A stretch of DNA of 64,000 bases from Daejeonella sp. (lineage in GTDB: Bacteria; Bacteroidota; Bacteroidia; Sphingobacteriales; Sphingobacteriaceae): assembly GCF_030695525.1 (NCBI RefSeq), contig NZ_JAUYSS010000054.1, forward strand, positions 1 through 64,000, in the 5' to 3' direction. Positions 16,227-24,189 of the stretch are shown here, piece after piece (position 1 is the first letter of the stretch; each line of letters opens with the position of its first letter). A model generated the notes under the pieces. The model was given only the letters and a program-made list of their open reading frames with translations. It did not search any database and had not been told where the DNA came from. The position numbers were made by a program, and so were the translations under genes.

Positions 16227-17505
16227 GATTTTTTAGCAATGATTCATATAATTCAATATGCCTGCGCGCGATTTTATGCTCTGAAAAATGCTCTTCAATA
16301 GTTCTTCGGGAATTTGCCTTCAAAACCTGGCGGTTGGCAGAATAAACCCAGGCAATTCCACGGGCAAGGTCTGCAGAAGAACGATACTCAGCCAGGTAAC
16401 CATTTTGCTGGTGCTGAACCATATCCGGAATTCCACCTGTCCTGAACGCAACTACCGGAGTACCGCAGGCAAGGCTCTCCATTACCGTGTTGGGGAGATT
16501 ATCTTCAAGCGAAGGAGCCAGAAAAACATCTGCTGCGCTATAACACAAAGCCAACTTTTCATCATCGGTAATAGTCCCAAGAAAAGTAGTTTTGATTGGG
16601 AACTCAGGAACATTCTTCTCATCCCGGTTGCCAAAAATGATCAGTTCCATCTTCTCAGGATCAAAACCATAATTCGTGGCGAACAATTCTATTGCGTCAA
16701 CCAGGTAACTTGTTCCCTTATGCATATCCATACGGGATGGCATAAAACCACTCATCATAATAAATTTATCAGGTGCTAAACCAAGCACTTCACGGGACAT
16801 GGCTTTATCGCCTGGCCTAAAAACCGCGGTATCCAGGGTATTTGGAATATTTACAATTTTCGCTGATCTGAGCATACTGCTCATCCGAACCGAATCAGCC
16901 ATCCATCTCCCGGGAGCGACAACGGTAAATTTAAGACCTGAATACGCATTTTTCTTTTGAAGCCAGATTTTATGAGAGCTGTCATCCGGGGAAGAATTTT
17001 TCAGTATCGGACAATTACCACATTCCTTCAGAAAATGATCACATTCATACCGCACATGGCATCCCCCGGTAAATGCATTGCTGTCATGGAAAGTCCATAC
17101 AATGGGTTTATTCAAAGTAGTTAATTTTGCAAGATCAGCAGGCCGTAAGAAAGCATGATTGATCCAATGCAGGTGTATAATATCCGCAGATCGAAGCAAG
17201 TCAAACTTTGAAACATCCCTGCCCCAAAGCGGAAATGAAAAAGGTATTGGCAGTGGTTTGGTATAGAACTTAGAATAATACCGTTCGAGGAGGATTCCAA
17301 ATGCAGTAAGCCATTTATTGAAAAAACCTTTGGATAGATTGACTACAACTGGATTATCCCTGAACAGAAAATTAACTGCCAGCTCAGAATCCATCCCTTC
17401 AGCTTTCAAGGCTTTATTCAGTCGCGAACACGCACGTCCAGCTCCGCCATTACCGGCATATGAATTCAAATGGATAATTCTCACTATCCCAAAAATACAA
17501 TTCAT
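16213..17505 (-). CDS. Family 4 glycosyltransferase
   Basis: A GT-B retaining transferase of about 430 residues from the ATG at 17505 (MNCIFGIVRIIHLN). An in-frame ATG at 17535 adds ten residues but no known motif. The N-terminal acceptor domain begins HLNSYAGNGGAGRACSRL. A cysteine-rich patch (CHVRYECDHFLKECGNCP) may bind metal. The donor-site E-x7-E region is EDNLPNTVMESLACGTPVV with GGIPD after it. It overlaps the GT2 gene downstream and is divergent from the methyltransferase at 17594. Confidence 0.88.
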   Translation of the reverse strand: MNCIFGIVRIIHLNSYAGNGGAGRACSRLNKALKAEGMDSELAVNFLFRDNPVVVNLSKGFFNKWLTAFGILLERYYSKFYTKPLPIPFSFPLWGRDVSKFDLLRSADIIHLHWINHAFLRPADLAKLTTLNKPIVWTFHDSNAFTGGCHVRYECDHFLKECGNCPILKNSSPDDSSHKIWLQKKNAYSGLKFTVVAPGRWMADSVRMSSMLRSAKIVNIPNTLDTAVFRPGDKAMSREVLGLAPDKFIMMSGFMPSRMDMHKGTSYLVDAIELFATNYGFDPEKMELIIFGNRDEKNVPEFPIKTTFLGTITDDEKLALCYSAADVFLAPSLEDNLPNTVMESLACGTPVVAFRTGGIPDMVQHQQNGYLAEYRSSADLARGIAWVYSANRQVLKANSRRTIEEHFSEHKIARRHIELYESLLKNHVPA

Positions 17506-17593
17506 ATCACTAACAGAAAGATTTTCAGAAAACAATTTGCTTTGCTTGCTATTTTCACAAGCATATCTAAAATTTTGTTTTCTTTGCTAATGC

Positions 17594-18340
17594 ATGGGAA
17601 ATCAATTAACCGACAGGCAGTTTTGGACATACTATTGGGAATCTAAACCCGATCTGGCTATTCAGATCAACAAGGATTACCTATTTCACCAGCAACTGGA
17701 AGAAATAGTTAAAACAAATAATGTTCAGACGGCTATTGAACTGGGCGGATTTCCGGGATATTATTCCATCTTCCTGCACAAATACCTGGGGGTAAAAACC
17801 ACTCTTTTCGATTATTTTATTCATCCCGATATTTTAAGAAAGGTACTAAACAAAAATGGTCTGGATGAAAGTGATATTCCGGTTATTGAGAATGATGTAT
17901 TTCAATATCAGCCTGAACAAAAATATGATCTGGTTCTATCCTGCGGTTTGATTGAGCATTTTAAGGATACCAAAGATATTATTGAACGGCATCTTGAATT
18001 TTTAAAGCCGGGGGGTACTTTATTCATTACCCTTCCTAATTTCAGAGGTGTGAATGGCTGGGTTCAAAAGACTTTCGACAGAGATAATTACAATAAACAC
18101 TATATCGAATGCATGGATACCGAATATCTTGCAACGATACTGGAAGAACTTGGCCTGAAATCCATAAAATCCTTATACTTTGGCAGATACAGTGTTTGGC
18201 TGGAAAACAAAGATCAAAAATCAGGAATGACCAAAGCATTTATCAAGACCATTTGGTTCATTGGAAAGGTAGCTACTACCCTGATACCTCTTGAATCAAA
18301 ATTCTTATCACCTTACATCGTTCTGGAGGCAAAGAAATAA
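17594..18340 (+). CDS. Class I SAM-dependent methyltransferase
   Basis: A 248-residue protein with a Rossmann methyltransferase core: motif I AIELGGFPGYYS (around 50), an acidic residue after TTLFDYF, YDLVLSCGLIEHFKD (motif IV) and LKPGGTLFITLPN (post-motif). The C-terminal 60 residues include a hydrophobic patch (AFIKTIWFIGKVATTLI) that could touch the membrane. Location among glycosyltransferases suggests methylation of a glycan or lipid-linked sugar, by inference. It is read alone on the plus strand and ends just before the RAYT left repeat. Confidence 0.82.
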   Translation: MGNQLTDRQFWTYYWESKPDLAIQINKDYLFHQQLEEIVKTNNVQTAIELGGFPGYYSIFLHKYLGVKTTLFDYFIHPDILRKVLNKNGLDESDIPVIENDVFQYQPEQKYDLVLSCGLIEHFKDTKDIIERHLEFLKPGGTLFITLPNFRGVNGWVQKTFDRDNYNKHYIECMDTEYLATILEELGLKSIKSLYFGRYSVWLENKDQKSGMTKAFIKTIWFIGKVATTLIPLESKFLSPYIVLEAKK

Positions 18341-18354
18341 ATGGGATAATTTTA

Positions 18355-18467
18355 AATAGCCCGGTGCTTTAGCTCCGGGCGAAAATCCGGTTTTCAGATC
18401 GGGCTTTAGCCCAAAACCTAAGAGACATGAACGGAACAAATAGCGGTGCTTCAGCGCCGAAATGCCG
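18355..18467. repeat. RAYT-flanking palindrome module, left copy (113 bp)
   Basis: Contains three palindromes: arms GCCCGG/CCGGGC around TGCTTTAGCT (18359-18380), GGGCTTTAGCCC (18401-18412) and CGGTGCTTCAGCGCCG (18444-18459). By hand alignment it matches the right copy at 19317-19429 over exactly 113 positions with about 12 mismatches, in the same orientation. Confidence 0.85.
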
Positions 18468-18549
18468 TTAAATAACCTCAATCTACCATTCCTTAACCCG
18501 AATTTTTATTATTCCAAAACTTTCGAATATTGTAGTCTAAATACCTGCA

Positions 18550-19002
18550 ATGTCATTTATAAAAATAATTATCCATTGTGTATGGAGCACAAAAAATCGA
18601 ATTCCATTTTTAAAATCATCGGAATTCCGGAATGAACTTTGGGATCACATTCGTCACAATTCGAAAAAGAAGAATATCTATATAGATACCATAAACGGAT
18701 ATGATGACCATTGCCATTGTCTCATTTCTCTGAAAAGCGATCAATGTATAAAGGATGTTCTGCAACTTATCAAAGGGGAATCTTCGAGATGGATAAACCT
18801 GAGAGGGGGATTTAACAATTCGTTTGCAGCAAAATTTGAATGGCAGGATGAATACCTGGCAATTTCTGTTTCTGAATCCAATTTAGCAATGGTAAGAGAA
18901 TACATTAAAAATCAGGAAATGCATCATAAGAAAAAATCATATGAAGAAGAATATAAGGCTTTTATTGAAAAACTAGGATTCAATCAAATCAGAGTAGATT
19001 AA
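18550..19002 (+). CDS. REP-associated tyrosine transposase (RAYT, Y1/IS200-like HUH nuclease)
   Basis: A 150-residue single-strand DNA transposase of the Y1_Tnp family. The metal-binding HUH pair is His54 and His56 (DDHCHCLISL), preceded by the N-terminal strand FIKIIIHCVWSTKNR. The WQDEYLAISVS segment leads to helix VREYIKNQEMHH, where Tyr118 is the predicted nucleophile and Gln122 a cofactor-site residue. All key residues are present and the length is full, so it looks functional. There is no TnpB partner. It sits between REP-like palindromes on both sides, as RAYT genes do, rather than in IS200-type ends. No -7 box was found; transcription may be weak or come from upstream. Confidence 0.9.
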   Translation: MSFIKIIIHCVWSTKNRIPFLKSSEFRNELWDHIRHNSKKKNIYIDTINGYDDHCHCLISLKSDQCIKDVLQLIKGESSRWINLRGGFNNSFAAKFEWQDEYLAISVSESNLAMVREYIKNQEMHHKKKSYEEEYKAFIEKLGFNQIRVD

Positions 19003-19012
19003 TGTTATATCT

Positions 19013-19122
19013 ATCGGGCTAAAGCCCAATGTAATTTTCCTCACATGTTGCAGAATATTGGGCTGAAGCCCGAAAACGAACAATCTCATTGACCCCAGCT
19101 AAAGCTGGAGCCTATTGAGCGA
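19013..19122. repeat. Palindrome cluster downstream of the RAYT gene
   Basis: Three palindromes in the opposite orientation to the left module: GGGCTAAAGCCC (19016-19027), GGGCTGAAGCCC (19060-19071) and CCAGCTAAAGCTGG (19095-19108). It ends with CCTATTGAGCGA (19111-19122), the same 12-mer that ends the island at 12118-12129. Confidence 0.8.
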
Positions 19123-19310
19123 CCGTACTGGTCATGCCATTAATATAAGGAACATATCGAAATGCTAAGGTGGCCAAAATAATGGCAGTTTACTTGTTAC
19201 GATGAAAGGATGAAATTATTGAAACTTTATCCGTCAATTATTGAGCGAGAAGACACTTGATTACGGGTGAAATGTTTGAATAAAAAATACCGGGGATTGG
19301 GCTAGCCATA
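19123..19310. other. 188-bp spacer between RAYT palindrome blocks
   Basis: Non-coding sequence without obvious palindromes, enclosed by the inverted 11-mers CTATTGAGCGA (19112-19122) and TCGCTCAATAG (19311-19321). It may be the original intergenic DNA into which two elements inserted. Confidence 0.5.
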
Positions 19311-19316
19311 TCGCTC

Positions 19317-19429
19317 AATAGCCCGGTGCTTTAGCTCCGGGTTAGTATCCGGTTTTCAGACTGGGCTTTAGCCCAAAACCTAAGCGACCAGAACGGAACA
19401 AATACCGGTGCTTCAGCGCCATAATGCCG
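19317..19429. repeat. RAYT-flanking palindrome module, right copy (113 bp)
   Basis: Direct repeat of 18355-18467 with the same three palindromes. Its left edge carries TCGCTCAATAG (19311-19321), the end motif of the island at 11900. It stops 8 bp before the stop codon of the glycosyltransferase gene. Confidence 0.85.
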
Positions 19430-19437
19430 AAAAACAG

Positions 19438-20343
19438 TCAGATCCCTTTTATTTTCTGTTTCGTAAACCGCAATATCCTTTGCCATAAGCTTCCCTTCCG
19501 GGTTTTCAGGAAATCCTTAATTGCCAGATAAGCTTCCTTATTCTCCTCAATTTTTTCTGGAAAAGTTGTTACCGGAACTGGATTAATAATCACATGATAA
19601 ATATCATTTAAACCCGAATGAATTCCAGAGCCGTCATGCCCAATATTATTAATCAGGGATTTTGAAGGATTCAGTGTTAGTCCTCCCTTAAGAAATATTG
19701 AAGCGTACCAGCGTATCGCCCATGAATTATTTCTGCCCCGTTTAAATTCAATAATCTGTTTCCAGAAATTCATAGTACCCTCAATGGAGAATTCAAGTCT
19801 CTTCCTCCTGTCGAACCGGGCAATTATCTTATTAATATCAGGTTCAAAATCTTTCCAGGCTCTTTCCCAGGTTGCCCAACCCCAGCTGGTTGCGGCGCGG
19901 TAAAAAAAGGTTTGTGGTAAGTTTTCAGCATTCAGCGGATACATATAAGCACCAATGTGCATCACCTTTTCTTCGTTCTGATACCGAACCAGGGCATCAT
20001 TAAAATATTGCAGGGTATATGCCGAACTGATCAGATCATCTTCAAATACAATCACTTTACCATATTCAGAAGCCAACATGCTCACCCCGTCAATAATAGA
20101 CTCAGCCAGACCGAAATTAGTTTTCCGTTCAATCAGCTCAACCGATTTAAAGCCATCAACCTGTTTGATAATATCCCTCACTTCATCCACTAACACTTGT
20201 TGTGAGGGATCTTTAGCAGCATCTGAAAAGATAAAAAGCCGGGATTCATCCGCCAGCAAATTTTGCTGTAAAAACTTTATTGTCCGCCTGGTATGCTCCG
20301 GACGGTTATAAACGAATAAAGCTATTGGGGCAAAGTTCTGCAT
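19438..20343 (-). CDS. Glycosyltransferase (GT-A fold, family 2/GNT-I-like)
   Basis: A 301-residue transferase. The start APIALFVYNRPEHTRRTIKFL is a typical GT-A nucleotide-binding strand-helix. NFGLAESIIDGV leads to VIVFEDDLI, with the DxD-like EDD metal site near residue 100. SWGWATWERAWKDF and NNSWAIRWYA are family signatures of acceptor-side segments. It has no membrane helices. It is convergent with the RAYT gene. A heptamer array lies directly at its start codon. Confidence 0.82.
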   Translation of the reverse strand: MQNFAPIALFVYNRPEHTRRTIKFLQQNLLADESRLFIFSDAAKDPSQQVLVDEVRDIIKQVDGFKSVELIERKTNFGLAESIIDGVSMLASEYGKVIVFEDDLISSAYTLQYFNDALVRYQNEEKVMHIGAYMYPLNAENLPQTFFYRAATSWGWATWERAWKDFEPDINKIIARFDRRKRLEFSIEGTMNFWKQIIEFKRGRNNSWAIRWYASIFLKGGLTLNPSKSLINNIGHDGSGIHSGLNDIYHVIINPVPVTTFPEKIEENKEAYLAIKDFLKTRKGSLWQRILRFTKQKIKGI

Positions 20344-20346
20344 TAT

Positions 20347-20381
20347 TTAGTATTGAGTATTGAGTACATAGTATTTAGTAC
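20347..20381. repeat. Heptamer tandem array at a glycosyltransferase start
   Basis: Units TTAGTAT, TGAGTAT, TGAGTAC, ATAGTAT, TTAGTAC, beginning 3 bp upstream of the start codon at 20343. It has the same flavour as the array at 7134. Confidence 0.85.
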
Positions 20382-20421
20382 GGAAAATTCGAGTAAATTA
20401 TATAATTTACATCTCCATTTT

Positions 20422-20453
20422 TCAACTGTCAACTGTCAACTGTCAACTGTCAA
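20422..20453. repeat. Perfect heptamer array (TCAACTG)
   Basis: Four perfect TCAACTG units plus four more bases (TCAA). It is the least degenerate array of the window, so probably the youngest. It ends exactly at the stop of the cytochrome gene (20454). Confidence 0.9.
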
Positions 20454-22757
20454 TTAAAAAAATTCCTTCTCCGTAAATCCGTGTTGCCTTCCTTTATGTT
20501 TCAAGCGTGTAGCTGCAACCTCTTCTTTTGAAACTTTATCAGTTGAATTAGTCCAGGAACCACGGATATAACTTAAAACCTGCGCAATATCTTCATCCGA
20601 AAAATTGGTATTCGAAGCAATCCCGGGCATTTCGCCACTGACATCCGGTGCCTTGTATAATTTTTTACTAACTGTTATTGGTCCAGTAAGTCCATAAAGA
20701 ACGACTGCTGCCAGCCTTTTCTTATCCCCCGTAACCCAATCTGAGTTATTTAGTGGAGGCGCCAATCCATTAACCCCATTCCCATCAGCTCCATGACAGG
20801 CCTGACAAATGCTCCTGTACAAGGCAAGACCCTTTGGAAATTCCTTCGCAGGATCCGTAGTATTGACCTTCCTTTTTGCCATATCATCGACTATTTTTTT
20901 AAGACGTTTGATGAGTACCAGACTCGTATCCGGATTAATACTTGTAAATTCTTTATAAAAACCTGCTTCCCTGTTTTGCAAATTACTGATTATTGCATCA
21001 GAAATAAAACTATTGCCAGCATACTTTTTAGAGATTTCCAGTAAAAGTTTACCGGCTGCTGCCGGATCAAAAGCATGTACGTGAGGGTTCAAAAAAGCCA
21101 GATATGGAGCCGCAAGAGTATCATTTTCATTAAGCATTGCCATTAAAACAGGAAGAAACTCTTTATAATTCTCTCTGGTCAAAACCGAGGGTAATACAGC
21201 TAGTGCCTGCATACGAAGTGCCCATTCTGTACTTTTCAAAAGGGGCAATACATCATCCTTTTCCAGAGCTCCCAGGCCTTCCAAAGTCCAAAGGGCATGA
21301 ACCCTGCCTAAATTCTTTGAACCGGAATTTAATACCTGCCTTAAAGGAAACCCCAGACTTATATCCTTCCCATCGACCAGCATTTGCTGGGCTTTGTTAC
21401 GAATCCATCCGTTTGAATCGGACAATAAGGCGATCAGCTTTTCAGGATCCTGTGGAATTTTGACTCCCCGGACCTTCTTTCCCTTTGGTAGGACTTTGTA
21501 AATACGACCATAATTAAGTGGTTGAGTAAGATTTCTGGCTTTGATCTCACTTTTGAGATAGGGTGTTAAATAGGTTTTATGCTGTATGATCCCCCGGTAC
21601 ATATCAACAATATACAGCGCCCCATCCGGGCCGGTGTACAGATTTACCGGCCGGAACCGTTCATCGGTACTCGCCAGAAATTCGCGACCGACATATGCCT
21701 GTTTACCTGTGACCAGATTGCCTTCATTGCTCAGTATATTTCGCTTAATAAGATTGGCAGATGGCTCGGCAACAAATGCGTTTCCATAATAATCGGCGCC
21801 GAATAAGTTGCTGCTAAAAATTACCGGTCCGCAGGCAGCAGTAAAATTAACCAGCTTCAAATTTTCATCAATTATCCCCTTCATATAAGCCCGGTTCACC
21901 CCGGTATTAGGCCTGATGGGATATACTTTATTGTTTTTGATAATGCTTTCTGAAAAACCGGCAAGCCTCGACTGATTCGAATTTGTGGCGCCAAAACCAG
22001 GACTGAAATAATCTCCCTGAAGATTCTCGGAATTATTGTTATAAAACAAACGACCCTGATCATCCTGGGAAATCCCCCACTGCCCTCTGAAATGCGTTTT
22101 TTCAATCAGCCATTTATTGCCTTGTTTTCTATATCGTTTTGTTGATTTTGCGTTGTAGATCCAGTTATCCAGAGCCCTGAACAAGCCATTAGGCTGATGC
22201 TCCACATTTCCCCCTTCGGCGTAAGTTGCATCCACAAGCGTTTTATTGACAGGTTTATCATTTTTAATTTCGTAAAACCAAAGGTTTGGAGATTCAGCAA
22301 CCAGAATTCCATTTTCAACGAAGCAAATAGCACGGGGTAGTACTAGGGAATCGAGAAAGATCTTTCTGTTATCCATTATTCCATTCCCATTCCTGTCCGT
22401 CAGAATGACGATCTTCCCTACCGGCAAATCTTCTCCTGTACCCAGGGAATCAGGCATATAATTTTCCATTTCCACTACCCAAATCCTGCCTTTATCATCA
22501 AAGCTAAGGGCAACAGGTGTATTTAATAGCGGTTCAGTGGCGACAACATGAACCCCAAAACCCTTCTCAATTTGCATTTTCCGGATAGACTCTCTCGCAG
22601 AAAGTACTGGCGATTCAGAAAAGGCTTTTCTGATCGAAACTGAGTCAGCATAATCATTCCTGTTCGATGATTTTTGCTGAGTTCTACCGCTAAATAGCTG
22701 CAGGAAAATAATCAGCAGAAAAGGAATTGAAAATAAGATTGTCTTCATAAAATGCAT
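20454..22757 (-). CDS. Large exported c-type cytochrome with propeller and HEAT-like parts (PVC-type)
   Basis: A 767-residue protein. A signal peptide (ILFSIPFLLIIFLQLFSG) precedes an NHL/glucose-dehydrogenase-like beta-propeller (about 60-400, with GRIWVVEMENYMP and DGALYIVDMYRGIIQ), then a HEAT-like helical part (about 430-600), and a C-terminal cytochrome c. The heme site is CQACH (Cys651, Cys654, His655) with Met710 of GEMPG as likely sixth ligand. Proteins of this layout are thought to be periplasmic dehydrogenases of sugars or alcohols; the substrate is unknown. The ATG at 22748 is an alternative start. It follows the methyltransferase gene by 9 bp. Confidence 0.85.
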   Translation of the reverse strand: MHFMKTILFSIPFLLIIFLQLFSGRTQQKSSNRNDYADSVSIRKAFSESPVLSARESIRKMQIEKGFGVHVVATEPLLNTPVALSFDDKGRIWVVEMENYMPDSLGTGEDLPVGKIVILTDRNGNGIMDNRKIFLDSLVLPRAICFVENGILVAESPNLWFYEIKNDKPVNKTLVDATYAEGGNVEHQPNGLFRALDNWIYNAKSTKRYRKQGNKWLIEKTHFRGQWGISQDDQGRLFYNNNSENLQGDYFSPGFGATNSNQSRLAGFSESIIKNNKVYPIRPNTGVNRAYMKGIIDENLKLVNFTAACGPVIFSSNLFGADYYGNAFVAEPSANLIKRNILSNEGNLVTGKQAYVGREFLASTDERFRPVNLYTGPDGALYIVDMYRGIIQHKTYLTPYLKSEIKARNLTQPLNYGRIYKVLPKGKKVRGVKIPQDPEKLIALLSDSNGWIRNKAQQMLVDGKDISLGFPLRQVLNSGSKNLGRVHALWTLEGLGALEKDDVLPLLKSTEWALRMQALAVLPSVLTRENYKEFLPVLMAMLNENDTLAAPYLAFLNPHVHAFDPAAAGKLLLEISKKYAGNSFISDAIISNLQNREAGFYKEFTSINPDTSLVLIKRLKKIVDDMAKRKVNTTDPAKEFPKGLALYRSICQACHGADGNGVNGLAPPLNNSDWVTGDKKRLAAVVLYGLTGPITVSKKLYKAPDVSGEMPGIASNTNFSDEDIAQVLSYIRGSWTNSTDKVSKEEVAATRLKHKGRQHGFTEKEFF

Positions 22758-22766
22758 TTTGAAGAA

Positions 22767-23543
22767 TTAATGATTGAAGATATCCAGATCACCATTCTTC
22801 CTTAAAAATAGGGTATAGGCATTGGCAAAAGATTCCTTCCTTTTTTGGCCGCTTAAGTAGATTATTAATTTCTTAAGAAAGTATTCAGCTTCAATCCGAA
22901 GGGAGCTTAACAGATTTTTGGCTTTCCCCTGGTTAATAAAAATATTGAACTTTGTCACTTCGGGCTGAATCATTGAAACCTTATCCGCAAGTACTTCAAA
23001 ACCTTCCGATTGAACCAGGAACCGGACTGAAGTAGGCGTGTACATATTAATATGCCCGTAATTCAAAAAATGTTTCATCCTTTTATCAACGCCATACCGG
23101 TAATCACAGGGTACTTCAATTATCACATACTTTGATACCCGCTTGATCTCACGCAAGAGCATCCGTTCAAACTCAACATGTTCAAGAACATGGGCCAAAA
23201 TAACAAGATCAAATTCATTATCGGCAAAAGGAATATGATATCCATCGAACACATTAACCGACTTTAAATTTTTCAGTTTTCTGGAATTGATCTGATCTAC
23301 GCCGCTTTCTGAGATTTCTAAAGCGTGCATTTCAGGAAAGGCATTCATAACATCAAGGTGCTGTAATATACTTCCATCGCCTGCCCCTACTTCCAGAATC
23401 TTTTTGAATTCATGGCCCATGCAAACATCCATGATGTTCCTGGCCTTATACTTAGCGCCAAGCATCCTCCATTGTACATCACGGCCCAGATAAAAATCAT
23501 CGTAGGCACTTTTAACCTCAGCACTTAAAATCTCATTATTCAT
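22767..23543 (-). CDS. Class I SAM-dependent methyltransferase
   Basis: 258 residues from the ATG at 23543 (MNNEILSAEVKSAYDDFYLG), which lies 1 bp after the upstream stop. The frame is open to 23648 but that part overlaps the neighbour. Motif I is ILEVGAGDGSIL, the acidic loop ALEISES, motif IV FDLVILAHVLEHVE, and the following strand VIIEVPC. The C-terminal region is basic. Its place in the glycan cluster suggests a sugar or lipid acceptor. It is part of an operon from the flippase to the cytochrome gene. Confidence 0.82.
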   Translation of the reverse strand: MNNEILSAEVKSAYDDFYLGRDVQWRMLGAKYKARNIMDVCMGHEFKKILEVGAGDGSILQHLDVMNAFPEMHALEISESGVDQINSRKLKNLKSVNVFDGYHIPFADNEFDLVILAHVLEHVEFERMLLREIKRVSKYVIIEVPCDYRYGVDKRMKHFLNYGHINMYTPTSVRFLVQSEGFEVLADKVSMIQPEVTKFNIFINQGKAKNLLSSLRIEAEYFLKKLIIYLSGQKRKESFANAYTLFLRKNGDLDIFNH

Positions 23544-23544
23544 C

Positions 23545-24189
23545 TTAGATACCCAAGCAATTATTATCCTTGTAAAACACTGAAGTAGACTTACGATAAA
23601 AAAGGCCGGGAGAGATGCCGCTGAATGATAATTCCCGGAATCCCTCATTTTTTAAAAAGTTGACAGCAGCAGAATATTGATGTCGCTCAGAATCATCAAG
23701 AACTATCACTCCTTTTTCACTTAGTGCACCCAGGGAATTGTAAGAGCAATTTACCCTGTCGCGACCATCTATTATGATAATGTCAAACTTTATACCTATG
23801 CTTTCGGGCATTTTGCTGTACTCACCATCCTTCTGCAGTTCGCAGAAGATCATCTCTGAGTTTAAAGGTTTCGAGGCTGATATTTTATCAAACCATGCCT
23901 TATCATGTTCAACAGAAACAACCTTTTGTGCCCGTTTTGCATAGTAGAATGTTGAATTACCTGAACCGAATTCAAAAACTAGATGTTCCTTTTGAATACG
24001 ATCAGCAATAAAATCGATAAATGAATAGGTGACCCATGGAATGGGCTCTGAATTCCGGCCGATAGGAGATTTTGTTTCAAATGATTTGAACCAGCCTATT
24101 TCTGATAAATATCCTTTTATTCCGAAAGATAATAAGGTCTTTATTCTTGCCGGATTGATCAAACTGGTATAGGGTTCCGTTCTTTTCAA
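23545..24189 (-). CDS. Rossmann-fold methyltransferase-like protein, TTG start
   Basis: 214 residues. The core shows FEFGSGNSTFYYAKRA (motif I), VSVEHDKAWF, FDIIIIDGRDRV (acidic motif IV) and GVIVLDDSERHQY. This fits the class I methyltransferases often found in polysaccharide loci. The start codon is TTG at 24189, overlapping the flippase stop as TTGA. No in-frame ATG exists near the N-terminus, and the frame upstream runs back to a stop without one, so the TTG start is well supported. Confidence 0.75.
   Translation of the reverse strand: MKRTEPYTSLINPARIKTLLSFGIKGYLSEIGWFKSFETKSPIGRNSEPIPWVTYSFIDFIADRIQKEHLVFEFGSGNSTFYYAKRAQKVVSVEHDKAWFDKISASKPLNSEMIFCELQKDGEYSKMPESIGIKFDIIIIDGRDRVNCSYNSLGALSEKGVIVLDDSERHQYSAAVNFLKNEGFRELSFSGISPGLFYRKSTSVFYKDNNCLGI

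Noticed and set aside
16288-16779. A 163-codon open frame antisense to the family 4 glycosyltransferase
   Set aside because: The opposite frame has strong family motifs; the antisense product has no recognisable fold and odd composition.
18550-19002. RAYT gene considered as an ordinary IS200/IS605 insertion sequence
   Set aside because: No tnpB, and the flanks are REP-like palindromes and long modules rather than IS200-type ends; the sequence segments (WQDEYLAISVS, YIKNQEMHH) fit RAYT.
23544-23648. Longer N-terminus for the methyltransferase ending at 22767
   Set aside because: It would overlap the preceding gene by about 100 bp; the ATG at 23543 directly follows that gene's stop.
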